From Lepraria neglecta (taxonomy: Eukaryota; Ascomycota; Lecanoromycetes; Lecanorales; Stereocaulaceae): a stretch of 64,000 nucleotides of DNA. The notes beneath the pieces were generated by a model. The model saw only the letters and a program-made list of their open reading frames with translations. It was not told where the DNA came from and did not search any database. Position 1 is the stretch's first letter, and every line of letters starts with the position of its first letter. The stretch lies in NCBI GenBank assembly GCA_033220425.1, contig CM065653.1, positions 868,001-932,000 on the forward strand, written 5' to 3'. The translations under genes and the position numbers were made by a program. Shown in pieces: positions 10,821 through 21,862 of this stretch.

Positions 10821-12180
10821 CTACCCCTCCAAAACAGCCTCAATCAAACTCCCCGCCTTCTCACCCTTCGTCCAAATCCCATAAATCCTCAACCCCACAC
10901 TCCCCAACAAGCTCAGCCACTGCGTCTCCGTCCTCTCAGCACTAGCAGCCATGCACATCATCTGCCAATCAAAAGACATCATCTGCCACGAAGTGCCCGT
11001 GTCTGGAATGACATTCTCATTAATAAGAATCTTGCCATATCCTTTTTTCATAGCTGGGATGATCTAGTTCAAGATGGCGCGGCAGCGGTCGTCGGTCCAG
11101 TCGTGGAGGACGGAGTGGAGATAGTAGGCTTTTACTCCTGAGGGGGAGTTAGATTTTAGTGCGTGAATTTGAATTGATGGAGGAGAATAACAGCGAGTCT
11201 TGTGGATCTCTTTTTGTGTTGCTTTTTGGATCGGTGAACATACCTTAAACCGGCTGCTCCGTGAAAAAATCATGCATCGTAGCCTCAAATCCCCACCCCA
11301 AGTTTAACAATCTGCTTAATACAATCTTCCTGATCAGGCAACACCAACCTCCCAGCTCCATGCGGATGTTTCTCCATAAATGCCTGCAAGTCATGCCCCA
11401 TCCCGCCACCCACACTGAATGGTTTCGGAGGCAGCATTTCCCTTTCAAAACGGGGTTTGAGTCAAAAGAGATGACTCATAAGCCGGAAATCCGTTCCGGC
11501 TCAAATCTAGGGCATGGAAGGGGGAATAATGGTGCAGAACACATAACGTACTCGACTATCAGCACCTCATCCTTATCCACCCCGCCCAGTCGTTCAGCAA
11601 TGGGAAAAAACCCCTCGTCCATCCACTGCAGCCTTTCCTCATTGTAGCCTGTCATATTCAGCTGGAATTCCTCGGCTATACTCGGGTGGGCACCTAGCCA
11701 TTCGAATATTGAGGATTTTGTACTGTGGGCGTATTGGAATGGGCCGTTGATGACGTCGTTGGGATTTTTGCAGTCGGTGGTGGCGAGGTAGCTCGGGAGG
11801 GAAAGGAGGGAGGGGGTGGTGCGGAGCCAAAACTAGAGTGTTATTAAAAGAGGGGGGGGGGGGGGTGAAGGTGTGGGGATAAGGAAGGAAATGGAATACC
11901 AGAACGTCATTCCACCGCGGTATTTAGGCTCTGCTAGGGCGTTGGAAAGCGGCGTACAGGTGTATGCGTCGACCCCTGTTTCTGTGAGGACGGACATACT
12001 AGCGAGGTGCCTGAGGACCCGGCCTGGATGGTTCGATAAACAAGTTCTCTTTTCATCCTGCTGGCGTCCGCCCTTCGATCACATACCAACCAAAACCGGA
12101 TCCGCACCGCCCTTCTCGGCGAGCTCTATGCCTGCAAAACGAGGGTTGCGGAATTGGAGCAGGAAGGGCGAAGGGGGGGA
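10821..12180 (-). pseudogene. Decayed SAM-dependent O-methyltransferase
   Basis: On the minus strand, pieces of a fungal O-methyltransferase (Methyltransf_2 type) follow in the right order across four or five former exons with recognisable splice sites. They are a winged-helix part (ELAEKGGADPVLV; RVLRHLASMSVLTETGVDAY), a middle part (PFQYAHSTKSSIFEWL), the SAM-binding loop (VDVGGGMGHDLQAF), HDFFTEQP, the LHSVLHDWTDD motif and the C-terminal ILINENVIPD block. At least two in-frame stops and one frameshift interrupt it, and the start is not recognisable, so it is broken. A run of 14 G at about 11852-11865 lies in a former intron. The ancestral substrate is unknown. No partner biosynthetic genes lie nearby. 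Confidence 0.8.
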
Positions 12181-13330
12181 GGCCACAATACGAATGTCAT
12201 CAAGTACAGCTCAGCAGTGGAAAGAAACTAAGATGACACATCATGAACGAAAGATCCAATGAGCATTTGGATTCATCCTTCGGGTCATCCTTCGCGCCTT
12301 TAGGCTAAACGCATCACTGCGGCGGCAACGCCAAGATGGCTCCATGGACAGGATTGGCTAGCCTGTGTAGGCAAGGTACTACCGCCTGTCAGTCTTTGTA
12401 GTAGGACTTCAGCTCCAGGTCCTAACAAAAACAAAGTCTTTCTAGCCTACCAAGTGCTGATGTGACAATGAGCTCGCAAGTTTGGAAGTCACTGCCAACT
12501 CCTCAAACCACATCGAGCTTGGTAGAGGAACTAGGTCGGGAACCGGCGGCGAGGTCCTGAACAAGTGGCTTTTTTAAAGCTTCAGTAGTAGACAAAAGAA
12601 GTGTTGTGGAGTTTTGGGAAATTCCGTGACTGATTATCCGGCTCATTTCATGAAGGTTTCAAGGATGCTCAGCTTCGACCCAGAGGGCAACCACCATCTG
12701 CTTGCTCGTCTCCAAAGTTATATAGACCGGGACCAAAAACGGAGTTCTCTGTGATCTTCCATTTAAGTGAATACTGTAAATTTACACCAAAGGGCAATAA
12801 CCGAAAGTCACACAAGCCTGCCCAAAGAAACTAATCAAATCAGACTCATAAAAGTCAAAAACCCGAGAACCAAACACGCCTTCGTCAAAAAAAGTAGCAG
12901 CCCAAAAACCGCAGAAAGCGCTTACAATCATGAAACCGCTGAGCTCAAAGGCTTGCAAAGCACACAAGCTTGAGCTAGAATTCTAGTAGTGTACGTAGTG
13001 AGAACAGTAGAGGCCGTGAAAGTCATACATACTGAGCTTGCGCAGAATATCTAGCTGTTCAAACAGATCAGAATACAAAAGAGAAAGTCCGTAAGGTCGT
13101 TAGACACATTTACCGTGAAGTTATGCAAGCATCAAAGGGCGGCCGTGGATCGAGAGACGGAATCGTGAGTCGTCGACAGGTCCGAAGCGTACTAGCCTCA
13201 TACGCGGGGAGAGAAGTACCCAATTGATAGAGCATACTCGGGAAAAGCTGTAGGAGAATCGATGAGCGGACTTATCTTCTGGAGACCAAATGATGAAGTG
13301 GAAATCTTTTACCTTGAAGAGAGGGAAGAA
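12181..13330. other. No gene recognised
   Basis: This is the upstream side of the O-methyltransferase remnant and the 3' side of the Zn2Cys6 gene. Short open frames lack motifs. The composition is unremarkable and I see no repeats of note. Confidence 0.5.
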
Positions 13331-16137
13331 TCAAAATCCGGATCTAGCCAGTTGCTGTGGTACCATGGCTTGACGGATGAGGTCTTGGCCTCGTTGCATC
13401 CAGGCATTGAAGCCTCTAGGCGAGTCATCATCAGGGAGGTCCCCGGAGAAAGGCTGGGGTCCGGATGGGTCTCGGGTTGGGGATGGACTGATCCCTGCCG
13501 AGATCTTCTTCCTAGCAATGAAGTAGTAGCAGTAGAACACGTATGTGAGCTGTTTCACTCTGTCTGTGAAATTTCTTTTGAAGGCTTCCGGGCCTTCAGA
13601 CCAATTTCCAAAGGTGTTCCACCAGGCGATGCGCCAACGAAAGCTGAGGAGGAGCTGGCCAAGCTGGTCACTTAGCAATTTGACGACGGTTTCGTCTTTC
13701 TGCTTAGGGAGGTCATTGATGGCCTTCTGCAACGCTGTGAAAGCTTCAAGCTCCAAAGCACGAAGAATGATACGGCAAAGTTGGGCAGAAAAGACTATGT
13801 CCAGCTGATCTTTCCAACTTTCGACATCCAAGGGGCGAGTGGACTCAGAATTGTCGAGTGTCACCAAGTCGTAGCTGTTTCGGCTGGGCATATCGTTCCA
13901 CCTGATTGATCGATCCTTGAGGGTTGCATGTCAGCAAGATAGATGGAAGAGAGGTCAGTATTGGTGAAACAGAGAGCGAAAGCAAAGAAAATCAAACGCA
14001 CCAACACGTTGAGGTTTTGGTCGTAGTCTGTTAGACATTCTAACCACTCAGAGCTTGTCACGGCCTTACTTTCGATGAAGTTGTGAAGCTCATATGGCTG
14101 TAGCCCTTTTGATTCGTAAAACTTGGATAAGATAGTGAAGCTTAGGGCGAGATTCAAGGTATACGTGGAACCGGTCCATGGGCGGACCCGGATGTTGTAT
14201 CGAAATTGGTAAGCTTCAAGGCGGCTCAGCATTTCCTTGACGTCGAATGTGCTCGGGAGTTTGATTGTAACTCTTCGGTTTCCATCCAGTGCTAGATGAC
14301 TGAAAGCCCGTTGGACTATAAATGATCAGACTGAGGGACTCGATCAGTGACCCACAGGGCGAGACTCACAAACGGCATTGCACGTCTCACGTTCAACCAT
14401 AGCCAAGAAGTAAGATTTCATGCAAGGATGTCGGCAAGACTTTGCGTTCAAGTTTTTCCGGCATCCTTCGCAAGGATCCTCCCCTTCGCACTTTAAATTA
14501 ATTAGCCAGTCCTACATAGTACTTACCTTGGAAGATTACCTTCAGTTTCATCATGTGGCACCTAACGCAAACAGTCTTTTCTAGTCTTTTTTGCTTAGCG
14601 TCAGATCTAGCTTCTTCGGATAGTGGTCCGATGCGACCGCCTTTGAACGAGCCATGTGGAGAGAGGTTCGAAAACTTTTTGCCATCCTCTCGGATCACAG
14701 TCAGAGAGTTAGATCTTGATGCTCTGCCGGACTTGTTGCTACCTTTCCTCTGCATGGGTATACTGAAAGTGTTCGGCGTTGAAATGGTATCGCGACGCCG
14801 TCTTGCTTTCTGTGTGGTTTGATGGGCTCTATTGGCCCGACTGGGAGAAACACCGGTCGGGTAGAAGCCAGCAGTGATAGGAAACGAAGATGGTCGGTCG
14901 GACTGATAGCGTTGGCTGGATGTTGGGATCATGATAGCGTCTGGGTGATCAAGCTGACGGCTTTCATCTTTATATTGGTATCCTGCAGTAGCAGCGTCGT
15001 AAGTTGAGCCATATTGATCATTGGTAGGTCGGACCAGGTGTCCGTGTTCAACGTGGTCTTGGAATAATCTGTGGCTTGTCTGCACCGAATCGAGGAACTG
15101 ATTCCCTACAGAGTGGAGGGAATTCTGTTGCTGCCAGGAATGCCCGGATGGGGCCAAGATATCTGGCTCGTCAGACCGTGATTGCGGCCTTGACTCTCCA
15201 ATCAGACCCCGGCTCATCTCATCCATGTCCTCCTTCATAGTGTCTGATGTCCATCCATCCTTTCTTTGTGTTCCTCCACTTGGCTGTTCATGGTAGCGTG
15301 TGACGGTCGTGTGGGAGCACAATGATTGTGCGGGACTGTTGTCTATCTCAAGATCAGGAAAGGGGATTGGCGAGGAGGTTGAGCTTGCTGAGCTCCTAGC
15401 TTTGCTCTGTGGGCGCCAATTGGAATCTCGTTGTCGAAGTTGCTGATAGGAAAGCGGAGGTGTTGTGTACAGTGCCGTACCTTGGTACGTGAGAGGGAGT
15501 GCTTGTATGTTGGGGTTCGGGGCGCTAGTGGGACCATAATGCGTGCTCCGATTGTCTGCAAATGTTTGGCGACGACGAAGGGACGCGTATGTGGTAGGTC
15601 GACGGGTGCCGGGTACTACCAGGTTCGAAGGCCATTGGTGGATATCCTCAGTCTGATACTCCCGTGAGCTTGTCTGATCAGGTCCGGAGACCGAAACTGC
15701 GAACTTCAAGTGATTCCAAGGTCCCGGATCCGCTACCAGCAAGGACCCATCTTCACCCATAAGGAGGTCACTGCTGAAGCCCCCATCACCCCGTGCCCTG
15801 GTTGGAGCGCTCCGAGCTTGACTAGAACTACATGACCCAGTCAGCAGGAAGCCCAGAGATATGCAGATCTTGACAAGCACTACCTGAAGTTGAACTCGCC
15901 ATCCAGGTCTAAATCGGCAATTGTATCTTTTTGCCCATTTGATGTGCTCCATCCGCTCGTGCTCTGGTCGCCATCTCCATCGTCAAAGTTCACCTGGCCA
16001 CTCGCAATGGTGAGGTCTTCGTCGCGGTCGTCGTAGAATGCTGTCGAGGTTTGGGAAGTAGTAGCGTTGGGAAGGGGAAAGTCTCTGAGATTAAGATGCC
16101 TTGGGTCAACGGTAAAAGGAGTGTAGTTCTCTTGCAT
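13331..16137 (-). CDS. Zn2Cys6 transcription factor with a centrally placed zinc cluster
   Basis: Five exons fit: 16137-15884, 15827-14540, 14490-14370, 14315-14002 and 13915-13331, with introns of 56, 49, 54 and 86 bases, giving 853 residues. The first 500 residues are polar and Ser/Gln-rich. A basic stretch (KARRRRDT; KKFSNLSPHGSFKGGRIG) leads into the zinc cluster at about residues 505-533: Cys-x2-Cys-x6-Cys-x5-Cys-x2-Cys-x8-Cys. An intron falls exactly before the third Cys, so the cluster exists only after splicing. The C-terminal 300 residues are mostly helical-looking with no domain I can name. It is probably a nuclear DNA-binding regulator; targets are unknown. A 1.55-kb divergent gap separates it from the PH-domain gene. 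Confidence 0.85.
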
Positions 16138-17692
16138 AGCTTGAAGAGTTTAAAGCAATGGAATTGTTCAGAAAATTTTGTTTGTTGATTTTCTGAAACT
16201 GGGTCTGGGAGTGCGGAAGGATATATGACGAGCTCTCGGTCGCGCGTGGTCACGCAGTGCTCGAGCCTCTTAAACACCAGGGCTGTAAGGATGACACGCC
16301 GTGGTAACAAGGCTGCAAGGCAACTTCAATGCTTAGCATGGCTAGAAGGAGCTAGCGGGTGGAATAGCTGTTAAAATTCGCCGAAGGTAGCCGCCTGCGT
16401 AAAAGCAAAATGCCAAATGCAAGCCCAAGGAGAGTACCAATGGCCAAAGCCACACTGTGATTACACCGTTGACGGATGGTTGCAAATCCTTTACCTTTGA
16501 TAATGATCGCTTTTTAGCGGACCAACGCCCGATAGTCCGAAGTCGGCATATGGAAGAAGTCGCAAGAAAGCCTCGTGATTCTGGGATGGATTTGGTTAAT
16601 TAAGCTTATGAACCCGCACGTTGTTCCGCCTGACTCTAATGGGTCAATGGCTCTCGGGGTGACGTTGCATCCGCACGTGAAACGTTGCGCGCATCTCATC
16701 TGGGTCATGTTACTCATGTAAATTGGCCAATACCACGTTGGTGGGACGTAAGGCATGGACATGGACGCTACTCCGATATCGTTGTGCTCTGAAAACGGCG
16801 ACGTCCGATGGCTTTTTCCCCCCGCGACCAAACGAACCGGTGGCTTGACTTCGACAACGCATGAACATTTGCACGGTATAGACCCTGATAACCTCCTTGG
16901 GGCTGACCGAAAGTATAACGAAGCTATGTTTCTGTATCGCTTTGTCAGTGAAGCAGTAGTCATGCGTCCATGCAGCTCATTCCAGTTGCGGCCCAACTTG
17001 CAGTGGGATGCTTTTAATGGCAACACTAGACCACTGGAACTCTGGGGGCCTCTGCAAATAGTCCCTTAAGGCCCTGCTGACATCGTGGTGATCGGTAACC
17101 TACATTGAAGGAGAGACAACACGCGATGACTGGGGAGTGCAAGCACCAAAGCAGGAAAGGACACAGAGGACAAATGGAATTACGAAATGAGGAGAAGGCA
17201 ACCACCAAGATTCTGGCCGGGGAATTGCCTGCTGAGAGGTCATTGGATCACCACACTCTTCAGAAAGGCGCAGCAGGTCTGGTTTGGCAAGCCATCCTCG
17301 AGAATGCTGGCGGGGAAGAAAGGGCCATCCGATGCCCTTCGGTAGAGTACGGAGTGCAGTGACTCTCCTGACCTGCTGCGAGAATCACGAAGCGTCGTGT
17401 AAACACCCAACGCCCCTAAATGGTAGTTGTCGGGGAAATTGGGTCGATCTGGGCCTTGGAAATAGTCTTGGAGGAACCCTGATGACCCAATGGACCCCTG
17501 TTTTGGCACCCTTACGAGGCTAACAGCCTGCAGCAATGATCTGCATATCGAATTCGAACCCCTCTCCATACCCCAGTTCTGTATCACGAGCATTCGCTCC
17601 AGTTTGCACAAAGTTCAAACAGTAAAATGCGCAAGCAGCAGTCCTGACAGTCATCCATCTCCACCCACAGGCCTAATGACCCCCACAAAACG
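16138..17692. other. Divergent intergenic region, no gene supported
   Basis: This 1.55-kb gap lies between two divergent genes and probably holds both promoters. A 170-codon open frame on the minus strand (16514-17026) has no motif and unusual composition, so I do not call it. Confidence 0.5.
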
Positions 17693-19031
17693 ATGGCGGA
17701 CGTCCTACCACCGAATTCGCGGACGCTGTTGAGCTCAGAACCAAGACCCATACCCCAGCCCATCGACACAAGATCCCATGCACCCGTTCCAACGCCTAAG
17801 CTCACCCCAGGTGTTCGAAGCGGACATCTGAATCTCGATACCTTCTCTCCCGTGAACCAAAACGGTTCGTTTGCCTTCGACCGCGTGCTCAAAAGCGGAG
17901 AGGTGCATAAGCGCACAAGGAAAACCAAAGTATTCCATCTGCTGATGCTGCGTGCCGAGACACCTTACTGATATGGAATCTCACAGCAATGGAAAAGCTT
18001 CTACCTAGTCCTGCGACCCAATCTCCTCTCCCTCTACAAGAACTCCACCGAAGAGCGGCTTCAAGAGCAGATCAGCCTGTCCGAGTTGACAGCAGTCGGA
18101 TATCTCAAAGACCCAAAGGGCCGGCGGGAACATGTCTTTGGCTTATTCTCTCCATCGCGGAACTTCCACCTACAAGCGAAAAGTGAAGCAGACGCTCACG
18201 CCTGGGTGGAGCTTATCAAGCAAGAAGCACGTATAGATGAGGAAGAACAGGACATTTACCTTCGCAGTCCGACAGTGCAAGAGCATCCCGGCCACGATCG
18301 GCAGGACCACGAACGCTTCGCATCAAGCTCGCCAGAACCATTGGAAGTTCCACCTCGACACTCTACGACAAGAGATGGCATCAGAATACCAAGCATACGG
18401 AGAATGTCGGCCCACGATCTCGAGTACTCGGGTGACGAACTAGCACCCTATTCCGATTTTTCGGACACTCCTCCGCAAAGCTACACTCAACCCTCCTTTG
18501 GCTCGTTCATCAAACGAAATCAAAGAGCAATTTCGAATAATAACATCCCGTATAAATCTCCACAGCAACGTCCCGTCACCGCGCGAAATGCCAGCCAAGC
18601 GAGCGGCTTTCACGTGGAGCAAGATGAAGAGAGGGTCATATGGAATGGTTATCTGCTGTGCTTGAAGACGAAAGGCGGCGTGAAGCAGTGGAAGAGGTTC
18701 TGGGTTGTGCTTCGACCGAAGAACTTGGCGTTTTATAAGAACGACGAGGTGGGCACTAACCACACCTTTCTGAATTCGATCTTATTTGTACTGACGTATG
18801 CTCAAGGAATACGCTGCAAATCTCATCCTACCGCTCTCAAACATCATCAATGCCGTCGAAATCGATCCGATATCACGAAGTAAAGCACACTGCATGCAAA
18901 TTATTGCAGAAGAAAAGAGCTATCGCTTTTGTGCCTCCAGTGAAGATGCTCTGGCTGAATGGCTTGGAGCTCTGAAGAGTCAGCTTGCGAGGAGAAAAGA
19001 AGCTAATGCCAGAAAGAGCGTCCCCTTATGA
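17693..19031 (+). CDS. Double pleckstrin-homology domain protein
   Basis: Exons 17693-17929, 17987-18748 and 18807-19031 give 407 residues. A proline-rich N-terminus is followed by a PH domain at about 66-168 (SGEVHKRTRKTKQWKSFYLV...LSLYKN, ending SEADAHAWVELIKQEA). A disordered Ser/Pro/Arg-rich linker leads to a second PH domain at about 295-398 (NGYLLCLKTKGGVKQWKRFWVV, ending EDALAEWLGALKSQL). Both domains keep the final helix Trp. Such tandem PH proteins usually bind phosphoinositides and act at membranes. The specific ligand and role are unknown. The splice sites are supported because each join completes a PH beta-strand. Confidence 0.9.
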
Positions 19032-19787
19032 CATTAATGATGTGATGTGTCCTACGATCCAGCGAATCTAGCGAATCTAGCGAATCTAGCGAATCTAGCG
19101 AATCTAGCTTGGGCGCTTGCATGCGATAATAAAGGTTGTATATATTGAGACATATCCTGTACACAATTCCGCCCTTTGAGCATCTGCTGAGCAGCTGCGT
19201 CCTCGCATTCTGCTCCTCTCGGGCAGACATTCTTTCATTTTCCGCTCCACTCAGCAAAGAATCTTTGCATCTCTTCTGCCTTCGGCTTGGAATCCTTTCA
19301 TTTCCCGCTCCATCTGAAGCAGAATTAACTCTGCTTCTGCAAATTTGCAATCAAAACAACCCTGTTCATTGGATATGAACCTTGAATCAAGACTGGCGGG
19401 GCAGAATCATATCAAATGGGAAACGAGTTGACCCCAAGGCGAAACGTCTCCAGCTATCACAGGCTGCTAAGAGACGCAGCTCTCTCTGCAAGCAGATTCG
19501 CCGGGGAGCGCGAAGGGTATCTTCCGACGGTGTTGGGAAGTTGATGTTCCGGCAAGGCGCAGCGTCCTAAAGCAGTAGATGTGGGCGTTCTTGAAGTCTA
19601 CATTGAGGTGTTTGTGTAAGCGCTGGGCCTCGAGATGGGTCAATCTGCGGGCTGCATCATCCACCAGATGCCCAACCATTTTCTTCAAAGAAAGGGCACA
19701 CCCAGTCTTCGTCGGCGACGGAGCCTCGCGTGCTTATCGGTGAGGTTTCTCAGTGACTCTTCGCCTGTGTAGGCTGATAGCTGGGCT
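19032..19787. repeat. Intergenic region with a 9-bp tandem repeat
   Basis: Just after the PH gene, AGCGAATCT is repeated five times without change (19061-19105). The rest of the gap holds no supported gene. Confidence 0.75.
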
Positions 19788-20723
19788 ATGTGTAAGTCTT
19801 CAATCGACATTTGGATAAAAAAGTACCAACTCCTTCAAAATTCTATCCCCCAGTACTCAAAGTCACTCCTCATTGCGATGCTCGTCAACATTTGTGCCTT
19901 AGTCCTCTTCTCTGGAATTACACTCTTTACTGCTCGTTGTGTACCCCGTCCATCGTTTGAGAAAGTCACGAATCGTCAAAGCGAGGACCTCAACACACGA
20001 GACCAACTCCCCGGCTACATCTACGCCTACACCTCCCCACTCGAACCCTCTATGATCAAGATCGGTCTCACCACTGACGAAGGCATCAAACCAGTCAAAG
20101 GCCCCGGAGGCATCCAACGTATCCTGGACCAAGTCTATGACTGTAATCGGAACTTCGTCTGCGTCTATCCAGCGCAAAGTCACAGGGGAGCGAAAGCGCG
20201 CCTGGTCCAATTCGCTTATCGTGTCGAAGAGCTCATCATGGCGGAGCACGTCAAGTGCCGGAGGGAGGTCTTCTGTACCGAATGCCTCAAGTTTCATAAA
20301 GAGTGGTTCGAGACGTCGATTGGGCATGGCATAGCGGTCATTGAGAAATAATCGGCTTACGCTAATACTGGGCCGTATTTTGATCCTGGGGATGGAGCTT
20401 GGCAGTTGAAGTTTCGACATTGGATGGAGAAGAGGGCTGTTTGCGAGCCTTTATCACTCACTAAGACGACTCCTAGATCCGCAGGAAAGCACATCGCGAG
20501 AATCGAGGTCGAGGAGACGGATAGTGACAGCGATGATGACAGCTATAGCGTGTACACGGAAAGCAGCGCGACCCACAGCGACGACAGCGATGATGACGAC
20601 CTCACAGTATGCACGGATAGCACACTGACTCCGGACGAGAGCATCGATGACAGTAGTGACGAGGACAGTGGAAGCACGGAGACGCTCGATGACATGCTTG
20701 CACGTCTACGTGTTCGTCGTTGA
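19788..20723 (+). CDS. T5orf172/GIY-YIG-like domain gene, interrupted by an in-frame stop
   Basis: The frame 19788-20351 (187 residues) has a membrane segment (LLIAMLVNICALVLFSGITL) and then a T5orf172-type fold of the GIY-YIG superfamily. It shows LPGYIYAYTSP, MIKIGLTTD, an RI helix, a VEELIMAEHVKCRRE helix with a candidate catalytic Glu, and CTECLKFHKEWFE. A TAA follows GIAVIEK, but the same frame continues to 20723 with family-like sequence (SAYANTGPYFDPGDGAWQLK) and a long Asp/Ser-rich acidic tail. So either the gene is newly broken, the stop is read through, or the long product is lost. The start is uncertain because a donor-like GTAAGT overlaps the ATG. Fungal members are mostly uncharacterised. 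Confidence 0.65.
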
Positions 20724-21208
20724 TCGAAGGCGGGAGGCGCAGAGCCGACCTCCGCTCGCTGAGACAATGTTTATAACTGGAAAGACATTGTTAATGTTAG
20801 AGTTTTTGCAACATTTGGATTGGGGGGAGCTGGTAGTGGTCTGTCATTTTAGGCTGGACGAGTCGGCGTTGGGGTTTTGCTTGTGTGTATGATTTTGAGT
20901 ATACTAGAGGTGCACTGTTTGGGTCATTGTAAAATTTCTCTCCTGCCAGTGTTCGTTCATACATGTGGCAGCGACTTGGCGTTCTGCTCTAACGTATCAA
21001 TTCATATTCTTTGCTAGCATGGACCGCGTCCTCGTCAATCCCTGGTCCTATATTAGCAAAAGTATGGTACAATCTAGTGGTTATGACTTACCCTAGAAGC
21101 TTTGAAGCCTGCAGCAGAGCTGGGCAAGGTCCACAGCATCGAGTGCTCCAATGACATTGGGTGCTTCGTAGCTATACGTGTACTTGAACTCAAAAGCGAG
21201 TTGGAAGC
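20724..21208. other. Intergenic, nothing recognised
   Basis: This 485-base gap lies between the T5orf172 gene and the convergent ALB1 gene. It probably contains two 3' ends. No repeat or RNA gene is seen. Confidence 0.5.
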
Positions 21209-21862
21209 TCATGATATTTCATCCTCTGTAACCCCACCTGTATCAACTCCATTTGAACCACCCATAACGTTCTTTTCAACTGGAAGAGCGCTCGTGGCAC
21301 CCATCTCTTCATCTTCCCAACCATCATCCGCTTGAGCTTCTGTATTAATGGGCATCTTCCTCTTCCCCTTCTTCCCGGTAATTTTGTCATTCAGCTCATC
21401 CCAATCAGCCTGGCCCCAAGCACCTATCAGCCAAATTCCGAACTAAACCTAGACCATCAGATCACGTAGTTGGAGGCACTCACATTCCGGCCCTTCATAC
21501 CCTCCCTCCTTCCCCCAGCTCGCTCAACCTTCTTCTCCATCTTCTCCATCACAGCCTCCGCCTTCTCCCTTCCCTGCTCCAATCTTAGCTTCTGTTTCCG
21601 CTTCAAGGTCTTCCCGCCCTTCTTTGTGGACTTTGTGACTCCGCCGTTGGCGTGTGGGGCGAGGACATCTGATTTTGACCGTGAAGGTGGTTTGAGGGAT
21701 GTGAGGGATTTGTCGAGATTGAAGGAGGGGGAGGAAGCGCGGCGGGAGGCACGCGAGTGGGCGGATGGTGCTGTGTGGGAGGATTAGTTTCGTTGGAGTT
21801 AGAAACTGGAGAGGTGGAGAGGTACGTTTGGTAGATTTCTTCAGCTTCGCAGTCTTCACCAT
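21209..21862 (-). CDS. ALB1: Ribosome biogenesis protein Alb1
   Basis: Three exons, 21862-21826, 21770-21484 and 21409-21209, give 174 residues. The start MVKTAKLKKSTKP leads to the family signature HSRASRRASSPSFNLDKSL, a basic region (GGVTKSTKKGGKTLKRKQK), a helix (REKAEAVMEKMEKKVERAG) and WDELN near the C-terminus, all in Alb1 order. Alb1 is a small nuclear shuttling protein that binds Arx1 on pre-60S particles during export. Intron 1 (55 bases, with a CTAAC branch site) removes a stretch that would otherwise shift frame. The third exon start is the least certain: it assumes CAG at 21410-21412 as acceptor. Confidence 0.85.

Noticed and set aside
16514-17026. A 170-codon minus-strand frame in the Zn2Cys6/PH gap
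   Set aside because: No domain, odd Cys/His/Met-rich composition and no splice partners; more likely promoter DNA.
19788-19853. An intron starting at the GTAAGT that overlaps the T5orf172 ATG
   Set aside because: Splicing to the CAG at 19851-19853 removes 62 bases and breaks the frame, so I kept the unspliced start but flagged it as uncertain.
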